Shown here: positions 13,501 to 21,830 of the stretch, in pieces
Layout: every line of letters begins with the position of its first letter
Position numbering within the stretch: the stretch's first letter is position 1
Assembly: GCF_010015445.1 (NCBI RefSeq)
Contig: NC_053116.1
Coordinates: 26,465,137-26,529,136, forward strand
Direction: 5' to 3'
DNA length: 64,000 bases
From: Perca fluviatilis
Taxonomy: Eukaryota; Chordata; Actinopteri; Perciformes; Percidae
Notes under the pieces: generated by a model
Told to the model about the DNA's origin: nothing
The model's database searches: none
Seen by the model: the letters and a program-made list of their open reading frames with translations, nothing else
Made by a program: the position numbers and the translations under genes

Positions 13501-15504
13501 AAAAACTGGGAGCCCATAATTTGTATTCGTGTGGCATAAGATTGAAACTCGCATAGTATCGCTGATACCTAATGTTTAATAAAAAACACCAGATCAGTCC
13601 AATATATCAGTGTAATCTTACTTTTTAATGACTTCTGTACCTGGCATAGACATCTTCTGGCGGCACAAGCTGCTGGGACAGAGGCAGCTGGTAGAGGTAC
13701 AGAGCCAGCAGGTGTCCTCCGCTGAAGATGGCCATCATCACACACAGGGAGCTGAAGAGCAACAGGCTGATGGAGCGGCTGAACACCCACCACCACACCA
13801 GCCCGAGAAACACTCCAAAATACACACCTGAGGTGAGGGATGGCAGCGTGATACCTGTGTACCACACACACAGACACACACACACACACACACACAGTAT
13901 GAGAAGCCAAGAGAAAAAAGTGAAATAGACAAAACTTCTTAACACTTTACAGTAAAACTACTATAATACAGCTGCATGCTCACACCAGCTGCTGTATTGT
14001 ACCTGCCAGCCCCAGCAGTAAAGTCACCACCACTTTCCCTGCTGTGTTCATGATTGCTGACATCAGCAGCCGCAGTCCGGCTGCAAACACTATCAGCTTC
14101 TGGACAAACTGGGGCGGACTCGACTGAACCGGCACCGTAGTCTCATCTGAGCTGTCAAAGGACGAGCCCTCTGTGTCACTTTCTCCCTCAGATTCTGTTT
14201 GAGAGATTTCCACTTCCTGCCAGACCCATGAAACAATGAGATTGATATCAATGTGGTATCTTAGAGTAAAGCAATGTAAAGTTACAGTCATAGTTGATGT
14301 GTGCCCGCACTTACCTCGGGGTCAGAAGGCGGTATTCCGTTCTCATGCAGGCTGACTTGGGGCTCAGGGCGCAGTCGTTTTTTGCACAGCCTCAGTATGA
14401 AGAGGGAAGAGAAGAGGAGGCCCACATCTGGGGCCAGGAGACGCACAATGTTCCCAGCATCAACCGAGCTGAATCTGGAAACACACAAGCATTATCATAG
14501 GTTTAATCTCCACTGATCTCCATTCATACCAGAAAGGTATGTAAATCAAATCGCTAAGACTTTCTGTAGTAGTTTCCATTTGTCATTATTACATTATTGG
14601 TAGTGCTTAACCATTTAACAATGACAACAAAACAAAAATGCGTAACTTGTTATGTAATTCACATTTCAGGCCATAATATGTTGATTTTAATACCGCACAG
14701 AAAACAAACTGAACTAGAAGGCTGTCTGAACGATAGGAAAGCAATCTAAAATGGTTAGAAGTAATGCAACGTAGATGTTATTTGAAGTTTGTGGATATCT
14801 AGAAAACTGCATAACCACTGATACATTCCTTGAAAACATAAATGTCAAGTGTGCTGCCATACCTTATAATGCCCAAATGGTAGAGGACATCTTCCCAGTG
14901 GCCACTAACTGTTAAAAAAAAACATATGGTCATCAAACTGGGAACAAATCAGTTTTTCTCAATTCCTGAAAGTTTTACATTTTACATGACAAAAGGGATT
15001 TGATACAGATTACATGTATCTCTTTGTCCTTTTTCACAGTCAATTCAACCAATATTTCCTTGAAGTCCACTCACAGGACTGGTGACATTTTATTTTACAA
15101 GAACAATGTTAGTCTGTGAAGTGTCACAAGCTTGTTTTACCATGTGGAGGGATGTAGGCGAAGGGGATCTGCATGAAGCACTGCAGGGCCAGGAATGTCA
15201 AACTAGTATAGATGATCAGCCGCAAGAACTGACCGGTTTTACCTGAATAGAGCAGGAAATGAGAGAGACCAGGAGGAATTGAATAACAAGTATTTTAAGC
15301 ATGTTTTCAGCATTTTAAAAGTTGTTTTCTGTAGTTGCTGTAACTCATGTGTTTGTGGTCTCCCATTCTACTCATTTATAATTGTTCTCCTGCCTAAATG
15401 TCTTAAAGGAGATTATAACCTTTGATAAATCAATCATACTACTTTGTATACTTAGAGAGAGACAGAAGCACCATCACATATAAGAGTTTTGGCTGAGATC
15501 TGAT

Positions 15505-15560
<56 letters not shown>

Positions 15561-18342
15561 TTGATGGACTCCGTACTTCTCTTCAAGACATTTTTCAGTT
15601 AAATATTGGCTCCTAGACAGTTGGCAGTATTTTACATTGAAATGGTTCAGTGTGTTTCTAGGTATCCAAGTGCGTTATCATTATGCTATATCTAGTAGGT
15701 TCCTTAGATGAACCGTTCCTACAAACTCCACTTTGTTTCAAACCACGACAGGTGCTGATTGTTGAAGCACATTACTTTTGGCCTTTTGCTGTAAAGCTTC
15801 ATTTTTTTTTATTGACAAAGACTACGGCCGTGCTAGTGGCTCTGTGAGGCTGTACTTAGGCACAGTGGTGGCTTGATGTGGCTAAATGTTAATATTAGCA
15901 TGCTAACCTGCTCACAATAATAATACTAACATGCTGGTTTAAGCAGGTTTAAATTCACAAGATCTGTTTATCTTGAATGCACATTAATGTCTGTACCAAA
16001 TTTCTCGATAATCCAGCCTATAGTTTTCAAATATTTCACACTCAGCCAAAACTGGCAGACCGATCGACAGACCGACAGTCATACCTAGAGCCATGATGCT
16101 AGCCCGACTAAAAATGGGGAAAACCCCTTAATGTTTCTCAAAATACAAAGTCAAGTAGATTAAATCAAAAGAAGTTAGGGTCAATTTATCAGTTATTTCT
16201 GTCTGGGTAGTGATTTGGAAAATTATTTTCTGCTTAAGTAGATTACAAGGCTTAGAAAGGAGCACATTTAGGTTAATGATTGTTTAAATGACTGACGTCT
16301 CATCTTATCACGCCAAGCCTTAGGGGTTGTTGCTCCTGATAATTGGTTAAAAAAAAGGTTTGAATGGTTCAACCTGATTTAGTAAATCTGAAACTAGCTC
16401 ACATTTACTAAGAACATAGTAAGGACTTTGCACACAAACTAGTGTTACTACCCATAATGTTTAAATAAAAAAAACACAAAATTTAAATTGTGATTTTGGT
16501 AAAATAATAAATAATATTCCTATTTGATAGACTGTACCTATCCAAACTAAATAATGACAAATCGGTATGTGAGGTAAAAAAAAGGCACAAATGTCATATA
16601 CATTCATTTGCGATGATTAATTAATAACATTAAATATGAGAATGAAATGCAGTAAATGGGTAGCTTAACAATTGCTTTGTTTGTTTTCAAAGAAATGCAC
16701 CAGTTCATAATCTCAGTCTTGAGTTTGACACTTGTGATCAAAAGGTTGGAGATACAAAAGCATTAATAGCTGATGTGGCCTGCAAATCTGCTGTTGATGT
16801 TCAGGATTTTTACTAAAAGCTTTGTTTCCCAAAACACACATACACTCTCCCAAGTATAGCTGGATGTACAAAAAAAAATGAAACAAATGCACACAGGATG
16901 TACACACACTTGACCACTTAGCCCAAGGAGAGTGAGATCATATTAGGGAGATGAAGATAAATGTGGGATCTATGAAGCTTTCAAAGACAAGCTGAAAGGC
17001 AAACCGTTTTTTTAGATGGAGGGATGGAAAGTAAAAGAAAGAAAACAAATGCTGTCAAAATGCTGACATCACATCTTTTAATTCTTCACTGTAATTACCA
17101 GGCTATGTATAATTGATTTGACCGTTCCAACCGCATCCCCTTTACAAAGTACTTTGAGGGAGGGGTACAGATACTTTAATTCATCAGAATGTTGTGATCA
17201 ATACAGAGAAAGTGCACACACATGCAGCAAGCACACACACACACTTCCACAATTTTTATCTCTCGTGCTTTATCGCCGCTTCTCTCTCTCTCTTTTGTTT
17301 TTCCACATAAAATTATGACAGAACATTTACAAGTTTATTTTCATAATTTCAGAGTTTACAGTTCAGCTAAGTTTCCAAATTGATATTACGTTCAAATAGT
17401 TTTTTTATGGATTTAGATCAGTGTCTTGCATTACAGTTAAACACATGCAGATGCAGAAAGGACAGTGCTATCCAAAATATACACAACCTTGAATTTAATA
17501 TCATCAGTATCACAGGAAATGTTTCCTCTACATAACTTGAAACACTTCGAAATTACTATATTTCATTATTTATAGAGGAAATTACCAGTGGCCTCCGTTT
17601 CAATAAATAGCATTTGTATCATGGTGGAATGATCTTATTTTAATGTGATCATCTTTAATTGCATACACAAATGACTGAAACTCGGGAACGATCATAAATG
17701 AATTTCAAGCTTAGTAGGTGTACTGTAGACGTTTGCATCAAGATGTTTACCCCTGTAAAATTATAAATATATTGTAATTTGTCTCTGGTGCCTCTCTCAC
17801 CTTTCATAGTGACCAGGCTTGGGTTCGGCAGCAGCGGCAAGGTGAGCAAAAAAAGGAAATACACCACTGACAGACCATTGTAGCGGAACAAAGAGGCTGA
17901 GGTACAGAAGAAAAGAACACACGTACTTTATCTGTCAGAAATGGTCTGAATCAATTCATTTGTAGACAGCAAACATTTTTTTGTAGTCTGTTCTTTATAT
18001 CACAAACAGGTCACATTAACCAAAAAACACCAACAAGAAAACAAACAAGCAAATGACCTGTGTAGGTGTTATTGTGAGTGTTTGTAAACTTGTACAAATA
18101 CATTCTAAAATGAAATTACCACAGTTCATCGTACCTCACAAGTACTGTGTCTTAGCATTAACAATGAAAGAACATAGAATAAAGACACCTGGGCCCAGAG
18201 TGAGATTTCAGCAGTGGTGGAAGAAGTACTCAGATATTTTAATTAAAGGGGCTGTACTCAACATTTAGAACATTAATATAGCGTAAACAACAATTTGCTA
18301 TGTGAAGATATAGTGGAGTAATGGTGTCCTAATCAGAGAATG

Positions 18343-18424
<82 letters not shown>

Positions 18425-19648
18425 TGTAATCCGAGTTTCTCTGTTCTTTGTTTTAATAGCCGGTCCGGCTGCGCGTGCATGTTAGTGCATAGTGTGTTTT
18501 AATATATATTTTATAATTTATCTTTTAATGTAAAGCATTTTTTTCACACAGTTTATGTGTAATGAAAGGTGCTTTATAAATAAAATTGCCTTTGCTATTA
18601 TGGTGAATACAAGAAAGGAAATACAAGTGATCTATTTATTAATTTATCACAACAACATAACTGCAGCAAATAACTTGTCTAATGGTCTGAAAACATTTTG
18701 CCCATTAGCAAATCAAATGTAATATCATTTTGTACTTCCACAATTTCAAATTATCATCACCTTATGGGAGGTTAAGCAGGTACGTAAGACCCCACATAGT
18801 GTCCAACAGTTAAAGCTAAACAGTATACTCCATCCATCCATCCATCCATCGTCAACCACTTATCCCGCGCACAGGGTCGTGGGGGGGCTGGAGCCAATCC
18901 CAGCATACGTCGGGCGAAAGGCGGGGTACACCCTGGACAGGTCGCCAGTCCATCGCAGGGCTACACAGTATACTTCACGATTGAAATCACAGTAGATAGA
19001 AAAATACTGCTCAGGTAAATCTTCTGTGGTCAGCATGGTCTACCTCACACCTGAATTGCTTCTTGCAAAACGCTGGCTCGATAGCAATACTCAAGACTTG
19101 TATATCATAAGATATGAATGCACCTAGAAAGCCATATTAATCCCTGAAACTGAATCAGTGTTGTGCATTTCCTCAATACCATTAAGCAAGCACACATGTA
19201 CTAGCTTTACTACAATAACTCCAACTCAATGATATGCCCCCTTCAATATAACCTGTTTCCACTAAAGGGAGGAATTATAACCAATATATTTCAAATATAC
19301 CTAATGCTGATTCCATACAGAAATAACAGCCACCACAGAAAGCAGTTTGCGGGAAATTAATTCAAGAGTATTTGATTTAGTAGTATTTTTCAGCATCTCC
19401 ATGAGACACCTAAAGACTCTAAACACAAGACCTGATCTTGCTGGAGAAATACTGTTTGTATATTTAAACTTAATATGACCATGACCACCTTTCTGACTGA
19501 ACCCTGGAGAGGAACACATCAGAAATGTAATTTCTATCAGCATAAATGCATATGAATAGAACCATTAAACAGAGGGCAACTCACCAGTCAGCAGGAGCAG
19601 TGGTAGTAATAAGTTATAGAGCATCCCAACCATGAGGTCCCCTGCCAT
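1396..19648 (-). CDS. piezo: Piezo mechanosensitive cation channel, N-terminal half (28 exons, cut by window edge)
   Basis: This is the 5' half of a Piezo gene, encoding the large trimeric plasma-membrane channel that opens under membrane tension. I located 28 exons from the ATG at 19648 down to 1396; all have GT donors and AG acceptors and join in phase to 1250 residues plus two bases. Known vertebrate Piezos have roughly 2500-2800 residues, so the pore half lies left of the window. Family motifs include FRYNGLSVVYFLF (about residues 26-38), VWSITYNNWLTF (501-512), VNVIGQRMDFYALLH (about 1099-1113), DYPWR (about 1162-1166) and AGDNVEI (about 1217-1223). Many hydrophobic helices alternate with acidic linkers, as in the blade repeats. 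Signatures are mixed: YPRFRP-like and CVDYPWR resemble PIEZO1, whereas RRRRKAIGEVWPKYCCF and the AGDNVEI region resemble PIEZO2. Family assignment is secure; the paralogue class is inference. Confidence 0.95.
1673..1774 (-). CDS. piezo: piezo exon 27
   Basis: It encodes DYPWRTAVQPLTSNVIKWFY and LPDFAMRPDPSFIF, equivalent to DYPWR...IKWLYxPDF of both mammalian Piezos. Phase 1 to 1. Confidence 0.96.
1826..2645. repeat. piezo intron 26 with old hAT-type fragments
   Basis: AT-rich DNA includes internal pieces shared with the repeat at 21550-21830 (TTGACTGTTTCAGTCATTTT and CTGGTTCCAGCTT). Otherwise no feature is seen here. Confidence 0.4.
2645..2849 (-). CDS. piezo: piezo exon 26
   Basis: It encodes VNVIGQRMDFYALLHSC, RRRRKAIGEVWPKYCCF and LCIGIPPAVC. 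This is the most recognisable block and is nearer PIEZO2 in its first half. The donor was set at GTTG|gtaagg so the codon completes as Asp of DYPWR in the next exon. Confidence 0.97.
2965..3165 (-). CDS. piezo: piezo exon 25
   Basis: It encodes NHLMVLGLLLFEATVHRHQL and ends KYFVNFCFYKFGLE, matching the FEAxVYRxQ and YFINxFFYKFGLE blocks of Piezos. Phase 0 to 0. Confidence 0.97.
3400..3578 (-). mobile_element. Degraded tRNA-derived SINE, same family as 766-961
   Basis: On the minus strand it has a decayed tRNA-like head (B-box-like GGGTTCTAGTCC at 3501-3512, A-box remnant about 3556-3568) and a body with a poly-G/C run in place of the CT-rich tract. It lies in piezo intron 24. Limits are approximate and no target duplication was found. 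Confidence 0.65.
3671..3835 (-). CDS. piezo: piezo exon 24
   Basis: It encodes an extracellular loop with NSS and SILYIEPVDPVYWCGALRK, matching the SLLYxxPxDPxxWxGxRK segment. Phase 0 to 0. Confidence 0.95.
3952..4128 (-). CDS. piezo: piezo exon 23
   Basis: It encodes VSLMNLLFLVLWVFALPFPR, then VCKMFYQLKVIKP and DYSSNCTA. This exon is closer to PIEZO1 (VSVMNLL, LPYPRFRP, EYSSNCT) than to PIEZO2. NCT is a probable N-glycosylation site. Phase 0 to 0. Confidence 0.96.
4447..4622 (-). CDS. piezo: piezo exon 22
   Basis: It encodes DKWVVIVDRASLLLIQALSG, then the LLELHSLKIVSTGIIWVSL helix. ELHxxKIVSxxIIWVS is a hallmark of PIEZO2 and is similar in PIEZO1. Phase 1 to 0. Confidence 0.95.
4876..4988 (-). 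CDS. piezo: piezo exon 21
   Basis: It encodes a Glu/Ser-rich linker beginning RLVKEQMGNGKSQ. Phase 2 to 1. Its acceptor lies only 22 bp from a TTAA-flanked MITE that fills most of the preceding intron. Confidence 0.8.
5011..5533. mobile_element. piggyBac-like MITE with TTAA duplications (copy 1)
   Basis: TTAA at 5011-5014 and 5530-5533 flanks perfect 15 bp inverted ends AGTGCTCATATTATG and CATAATATGAGCACT. There is no transposase. The TTAA target site is typical of piggyBac (and of Kolobok) elements. A relative lies at 55068-55755. It occupies most of piezo intron 20 and stops 22 bp from exon 21. Confidence 0.85.
5745..5777 (-). CDS. piezo: piezo exon 20 (11-codon microexon)
   Basis: This 33-base exon encodes TIKENIAKFQK. 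Good splice sites (cccag, gtaagg) and 2-2 phase support it. Its size and phase make it a likely alternative cassette. Confidence is moderate because the linker is not conserved. Confidence 0.68.
6047..6088 (-). CDS. piezo: piezo exon 19 (14-codon linker exon)
   Basis: This 42-base exon encodes REEELRSSVNVISE in the variable cytosolic linker. It was placed by splice sites (cccag, gtaaga) and exact 2-2 phase with both neighbours. Confidence 0.72.
6894..7058 (-). CDS. piezo: piezo exon 18
   Basis: It encodes LRDLGLERYDTVELFARILL and then FLLACILQLHYFNSDFLSLT; LACILQLHYF is close to identical in PIEZO1. Phase 2 to 2. Confidence 0.96.
7204..7352 (-). CDS. piezo: piezo exon 17
   Basis: It encodes IRYDVWRRVLKTFWAVVVGY, then an aliphatic helix ending in YMYQF, equivalent to the TMLVLIxxYTxQF helix of mammalian Piezos. 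Phase 0 to 2, donor gtgagt. Confidence 0.94.
7353..8183 (-). other. piezo introns 16 and neighbours, no distinct feature
   Basis: Introns 12 (10387-11353), 13 (9353-10119), 15 (8244-8925), 16 (7353-8183) and 18 (6089-6893) are each 680-970 bp of AT-rich DNA. I see no coding exon, RNA gene or intact mobile element in them apart from a CA tract at about 11140-11171. Confidence 0.5.
8184..8243 (-). CDS. piezo: piezo exon 16
   Basis: Twenty codons encode VVVYKILYIVLFLFCVVLYQ, the helix after the SFSGK turn. Phase 0 to 0. Confidence 0.95.
8926..9047 (-). CDS. piezo: piezo exon 15
   Basis: It encodes a linker and the helix KYWILFCCSMFFVISFSGK, matching KYWIYVCxGMFxxVSFxG of both mammalian Piezos. 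Phase 1 to 0. Confidence 0.95.
9244..9352 (-). CDS. piezo: piezo exon 14
   Basis: It encodes VFYSFNFWLMFRQQLKEREE, equivalent to LYTLTFWLLLRQ of PIEZO1, followed by a charged coil-like stretch. Phase 0 to 1, donor gtaatt. Confidence 0.92.
10120..10386 (-). CDS. piezo: piezo exon 13
   Basis: It encodes VWSITYNNWLTFALLVWSCV and two further helices, ending PCVHLGAK. VWSITY is nearly invariant in Piezos. The ending resembles PIEZO1 (CLDLGAM) more than PIEZO2, and the exon is GC-rich compared with the flanking introns. I placed the donor at AAG|gtgatg because it gives a continuous match into exon 14. Confidence 0.92.
11354..11508 (-). CDS. piezo: piezo exon 12
   Basis: An acidic linker is followed by QKHSYVSALIIMM, equivalent to the KQSYICALIAMM helix start in mammalian Piezos. 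Phase 1 to 0, donor gtaaac. Confidence 0.93.
11674..11806 (-). CDS. piezo: piezo exon 11
   Basis: It begins PMILIAGSSWQDVH and ends in a Tyr/Pro-rich part (NCYPPPQYEGEDSPSH) that matches the STPQYRWEPSDES region of PIEZO2. Phase 0 to 1. The acceptor cccttag was chosen because only this frame is open. Confidence 0.85.
11921..11962 (-). CDS. piezo: piezo exon 10 (14-codon exon)
   Basis: This 42-base exon encodes LLSSTDDDTYLADE, which resembles the KLLSMTQDDYKPSDG stretch of PIEZO2. It is not captured by a long open frame. I place it by its flanking splice sites (atcag, gtaagt) and 0-0 phase. Confidence 0.8.
12186..12293 (-). CDS. piezo: piezo exon 9 (disordered linker)
   Basis: It encodes 36 polar residues beginning DTVVDDDEEECESP, in a cytosolic linker that varies between Piezos. 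Phase 0 to 0 and 108 bases, so it could be skipped without a frameshift. Confidence 0.85.
12927..13092 (-). CDS. piezo: piezo exon 8
   Basis: It encodes an extracellular loop with NSSDLHTLGLHPHVSWPDF and the following PFVLLLLYYTLLALLHKW helix. NSS is a possible N-glycosylation site. Phase 2 to 0. Confidence 0.93.
13641..13854 (-). CDS. piezo: piezo exon 7
   Basis: It encodes ITLPSLTSGVYFGVFLGLVW and then the GGHLLALYLYQ helix, both conserved in vertebrate Piezos. Phase 1 to 2. A CA microsatellite lies about 7 bp upstream of the acceptor in the intron. Confidence 0.95.
14003..14216 (-). CDS. piezo: piezo exon 6
   Basis: An acidic, Ser-rich intracellular linker (TESEGESDTEGSSFDSSDET) is followed by a helix containing NTAGKVVVTLLLGLAG, closely like the TTAGKVVVTILLG block of PIEZO2. 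Phase 0 to 1, donor gtacaa. Confidence 0.94.
14315..14474 (-). CDS. piezo: piezo exon 5
   Basis: It encodes RFSSVDAGNIVRLLAPDVGL, a helix of small and aliphatic residues, then a basic CKKRLRPEP turn and a polar tail. It corresponds to the APDLGI block of Piezo proteins. Phase 2 to 0. Confidence 0.93.
14863..14908 (-). CDS. piezo: piezo exon 4
   Basis: A 46-base exon encoding VSGHWEDVLYHLGII, matching the W-E-x-x-x-x-H-I/L-G stretch after the first extracellular loop of Piezos. Phase 1 to 2; acceptor acag, donor gtatgg. Confidence 0.88.
15141..15242 (-). CDS. piezo: piezo exon 3
   Basis: It encodes GKTGQFLRLIIYTSLTFLAL and onward, equivalent to the HTGRLL segment and following helix of mammalian Piezos. 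Phase 1 to 1, 102 bases, donor gtaaaa. Confidence 0.9.
15243..17800 (-). other. piezo intron 2
   Basis: A 2.6 kb intron holding a 53 bp AC repeat (15506-15558) and AT-rich, possibly repeat-derived DNA. No exon-like open frame with splice sites was found. Intron 1 (17897-19584) holds a GT repeat, a hAT-end fragment and a truncated SINE listed separately. Confidence 0.5.
15506..15558. repeat. (CA)n microsatellite
   Basis: An uninterrupted CA/TG repeat of about 53 bp in piezo intron 2. Confidence 0.95.
17801..17896 (-). CDS. piezo: piezo exon 2
   Basis: It encodes ASLFRYNGLSVVYFLFLLTL and onward to NPSLVTMK, the second transmembrane helix and a strongly conserved Piezo N-terminal block. The acceptor is ctcag and the donor gtgaga. 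Phase is 1 to 1, so skipping the 96-base exon would keep the frame. Confidence 0.95.
18206..18250. repeat. Fragment of a hAT-type element end
   Basis: The segment CAGTGGTGGAAGAAGTACTC and following bases match the left end of the element at 60840-62088. Only this end is present here. Confidence 0.55.
18345..18422. repeat. (GT)n microsatellite
   Basis: About 78 bp of uninterrupted GT in piezo intron 1. Confidence 0.97.
18830..18964 (-). mobile_element. 5'-truncated SINE/LINE-tail insertion with 10 bp target duplication
   Basis: This is a reverse copy of the 3' part of the element at 61237-61597 (GGGATTGGCTCCAGCCCC...GACGATGGATGG when read on the minus strand), ending in a GGAT tetramer array. 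ACAGTATACT flanks it at 18820-18829 and 18965-18974. Loss of the 5' end with an intact tail is typical of target-primed reverse transcription. Confidence 0.85.
19585..19648 (-). CDS. piezo: piezo exon 1 (start codon)
   Basis: The exon begins with ATG and encodes MAGDLMVGMLYNLLLPLLLL, a hydrophobic first helix that matches the opening of vertebrate Piezos in length and pattern. It ends G|gtgagt in phase 1. I chose this ATG because the protein aligns from here and exon 2 joins in frame. A later in-frame Met (residue 6 or 9) is a less likely start. Confidence 0.85.
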
Positions 19649-19998
19649 GTCTCTTTCTTTGTGTCAGAGACACCCACACAGCTCCTTTAGATACTATCTC
19701 ACTCTACAGTAATTGTCCGCACAAATGAGAAGCAATGTGGAGGGAAACTCCAACCTGCTCACACATTTCTCAGAAGAACATGTATGCAGCCTCGGTCAAA
19801 GCATCCTCCAATACAGCAGTGAAAATACAGGAAATATAGTTTGAATCCAACACACTCAAACTATAACAAGACAGCGATAATGGCAGTCCACTGACGAGCA
19901 GCACTGAAAGAGAGCAGTGAATCTTTTAAAATTGTGTGAAGATAATGACTCCCTCCACTCTTTGCGTGTGTCTGTCACATCCTCCTTTCCCTCCCTCA

Positions 19999-20043
<45 letters not shown>

Positions 20044-21549
20044 GTCTGTCTCCCGGAAATAATGGGTTGTAACTGAGCATCTCTGTTAATATGCTCATAT
20101 TGAAGCTAATCTAGAATAGCCACTATCACTACATGACTGCAAAACACGCTTCCAAATATACATAAAACTAGGCCGACAAACAGCAACAGCAGAGACAAAC
20201 AATGACTTTGGACACAATATTAAAACGGCTTTGATTGAATTGTGCTTCTTTTGTTTCTGCGTGTGCATGCAGGCATCTTTGCATTAATTCATGCATTATG
20301 GTAAAACCACAGCCTGATTCATTTATGTTTTTTTAAACCCAGACGGATACTCATACAGCACTGTTAGTTTCCGTCAGGCTGGGTCATCATATTTGTGCTG
20401 TAGGGTGAAGGGAAGTCTATCTAATATTCATGGCTGCGAGGCCATTAAGAGCTGGTATAACTACAGAGGAATGATCAATGCGAGCACTGAGACAAGCAAA
20501 AACATTAACTTTACTCCAAAATAGAGAGAAAACATTGCACGATCCTCCAAGGAAGATCGAATATGATGTTTTTGTGATGTTTTTGTTTTTTTCTCCACAG
20601 CATAAACTAACAACAGAAACCTGCTTCAATAGCAGCAGTGACTGTGTCTGCAGTGTGTGTTTGAGGAGTGAGTTGGGGAAATCGGTTAAGTACTGTTTTA
20701 TTAGCAGTGACACACATTCTTTTAAACTAATCGTCATCGAGCAGGGATTTTATGCATTGGATGCTGTAAAATCTATTTAATTTTAAGATAGGGAACTGAT
20801 GATTATTCTTTGTAGTGTTTAGTGTTATTGTAATTTCATAATGTGAACCACATCAATAAAGGGTCAAAACACCATGCTGCTAAGCTCTATTCACACAGGA
20901 CTAGTCTTACCGGTGGACCTCGTGGGATTTAGAAGTTAACCCCCCCCCCGCTGTGTTTTGTGCAGCACATTCGCACAGGATAAGCAAAGTCTGAAGTCTG
21001 ATGTCAAGGCTCTGTCAAAACTTTAATTTATGATTGCCAACACATCCAATATGACCCCAAATCACATCATCATACAGATTTGCATGGGACTAATATCACC
21101 ACTGTAATTAGGTCCCCAGGTAATACTAGTGCTGTGCGAATAGGGCTAAACGAACCAAAAAAAACCGCTTAAAACGTTGAAATTAAATGAGATAAGTATT
21201 GTGTCTTTAATTGTTCAATCACTAAGTAGTGCCCTCAAATCTCCACATTATTGACCTCTGCTTATTGATTCAATTTTTCCGGTGAATTGCATCTTCTCTA
21301 GCTTTAATGTAAAGCGCTCAGTAAAGTTGAGTTTTAGAAAAAATAAAAATGAATCTTATTTTATTTTTTATTTTCGGTGAAGTTTGAATTCAGACTCATT
21401 CAGTAACTTTATACTTAAGTGTTGGGTGGGTGTATACAGCTGAGTTGTGATATTAATATTTACTGTATAGGGTCACCATATAAAGTACATTTCTATGCAG
21501 AAATAACCATATCAACTCCCCAGTAGCTGATCAGAATCAAATCAAACTA

Positions 21550-21830
21550 GAGCTGCAACAATTAGATGATTGATTAATTAATCAGTTAATCGTTCAAGTC
21601 ATTTCTCAAGCAAAAATGCCAAACTTACCCAAGTTCCGGCTTGTTATTTTTAAGGATTTGCTGCTTTTCTTACCTTTAAAGTGATAGTATATCGAAATTG
21701 AATCTAAGTAAATTGGGTTTTAGGAGATGGTGACATATTTCACATTTTTTGGCATTTATCCCTATTTTCTAGCATTTTATAGATTAAACGATTAATCGAT
21801 AATGAAAGTAATTGTTAGTTGGAACCCTAC
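21550..21830. mobile_element. hAT-type MITE, AT-rich
   Basis: It starts AGAGCTGCAACAATTAGA and ends AACGATTAATCGATAATG then TTGGAACCCTA. These imperfect inverted ends resemble the GGGCTGCAACTAACGATTA family common in fish. No clear 8 bp target duplication was found. Confidence 0.55.
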
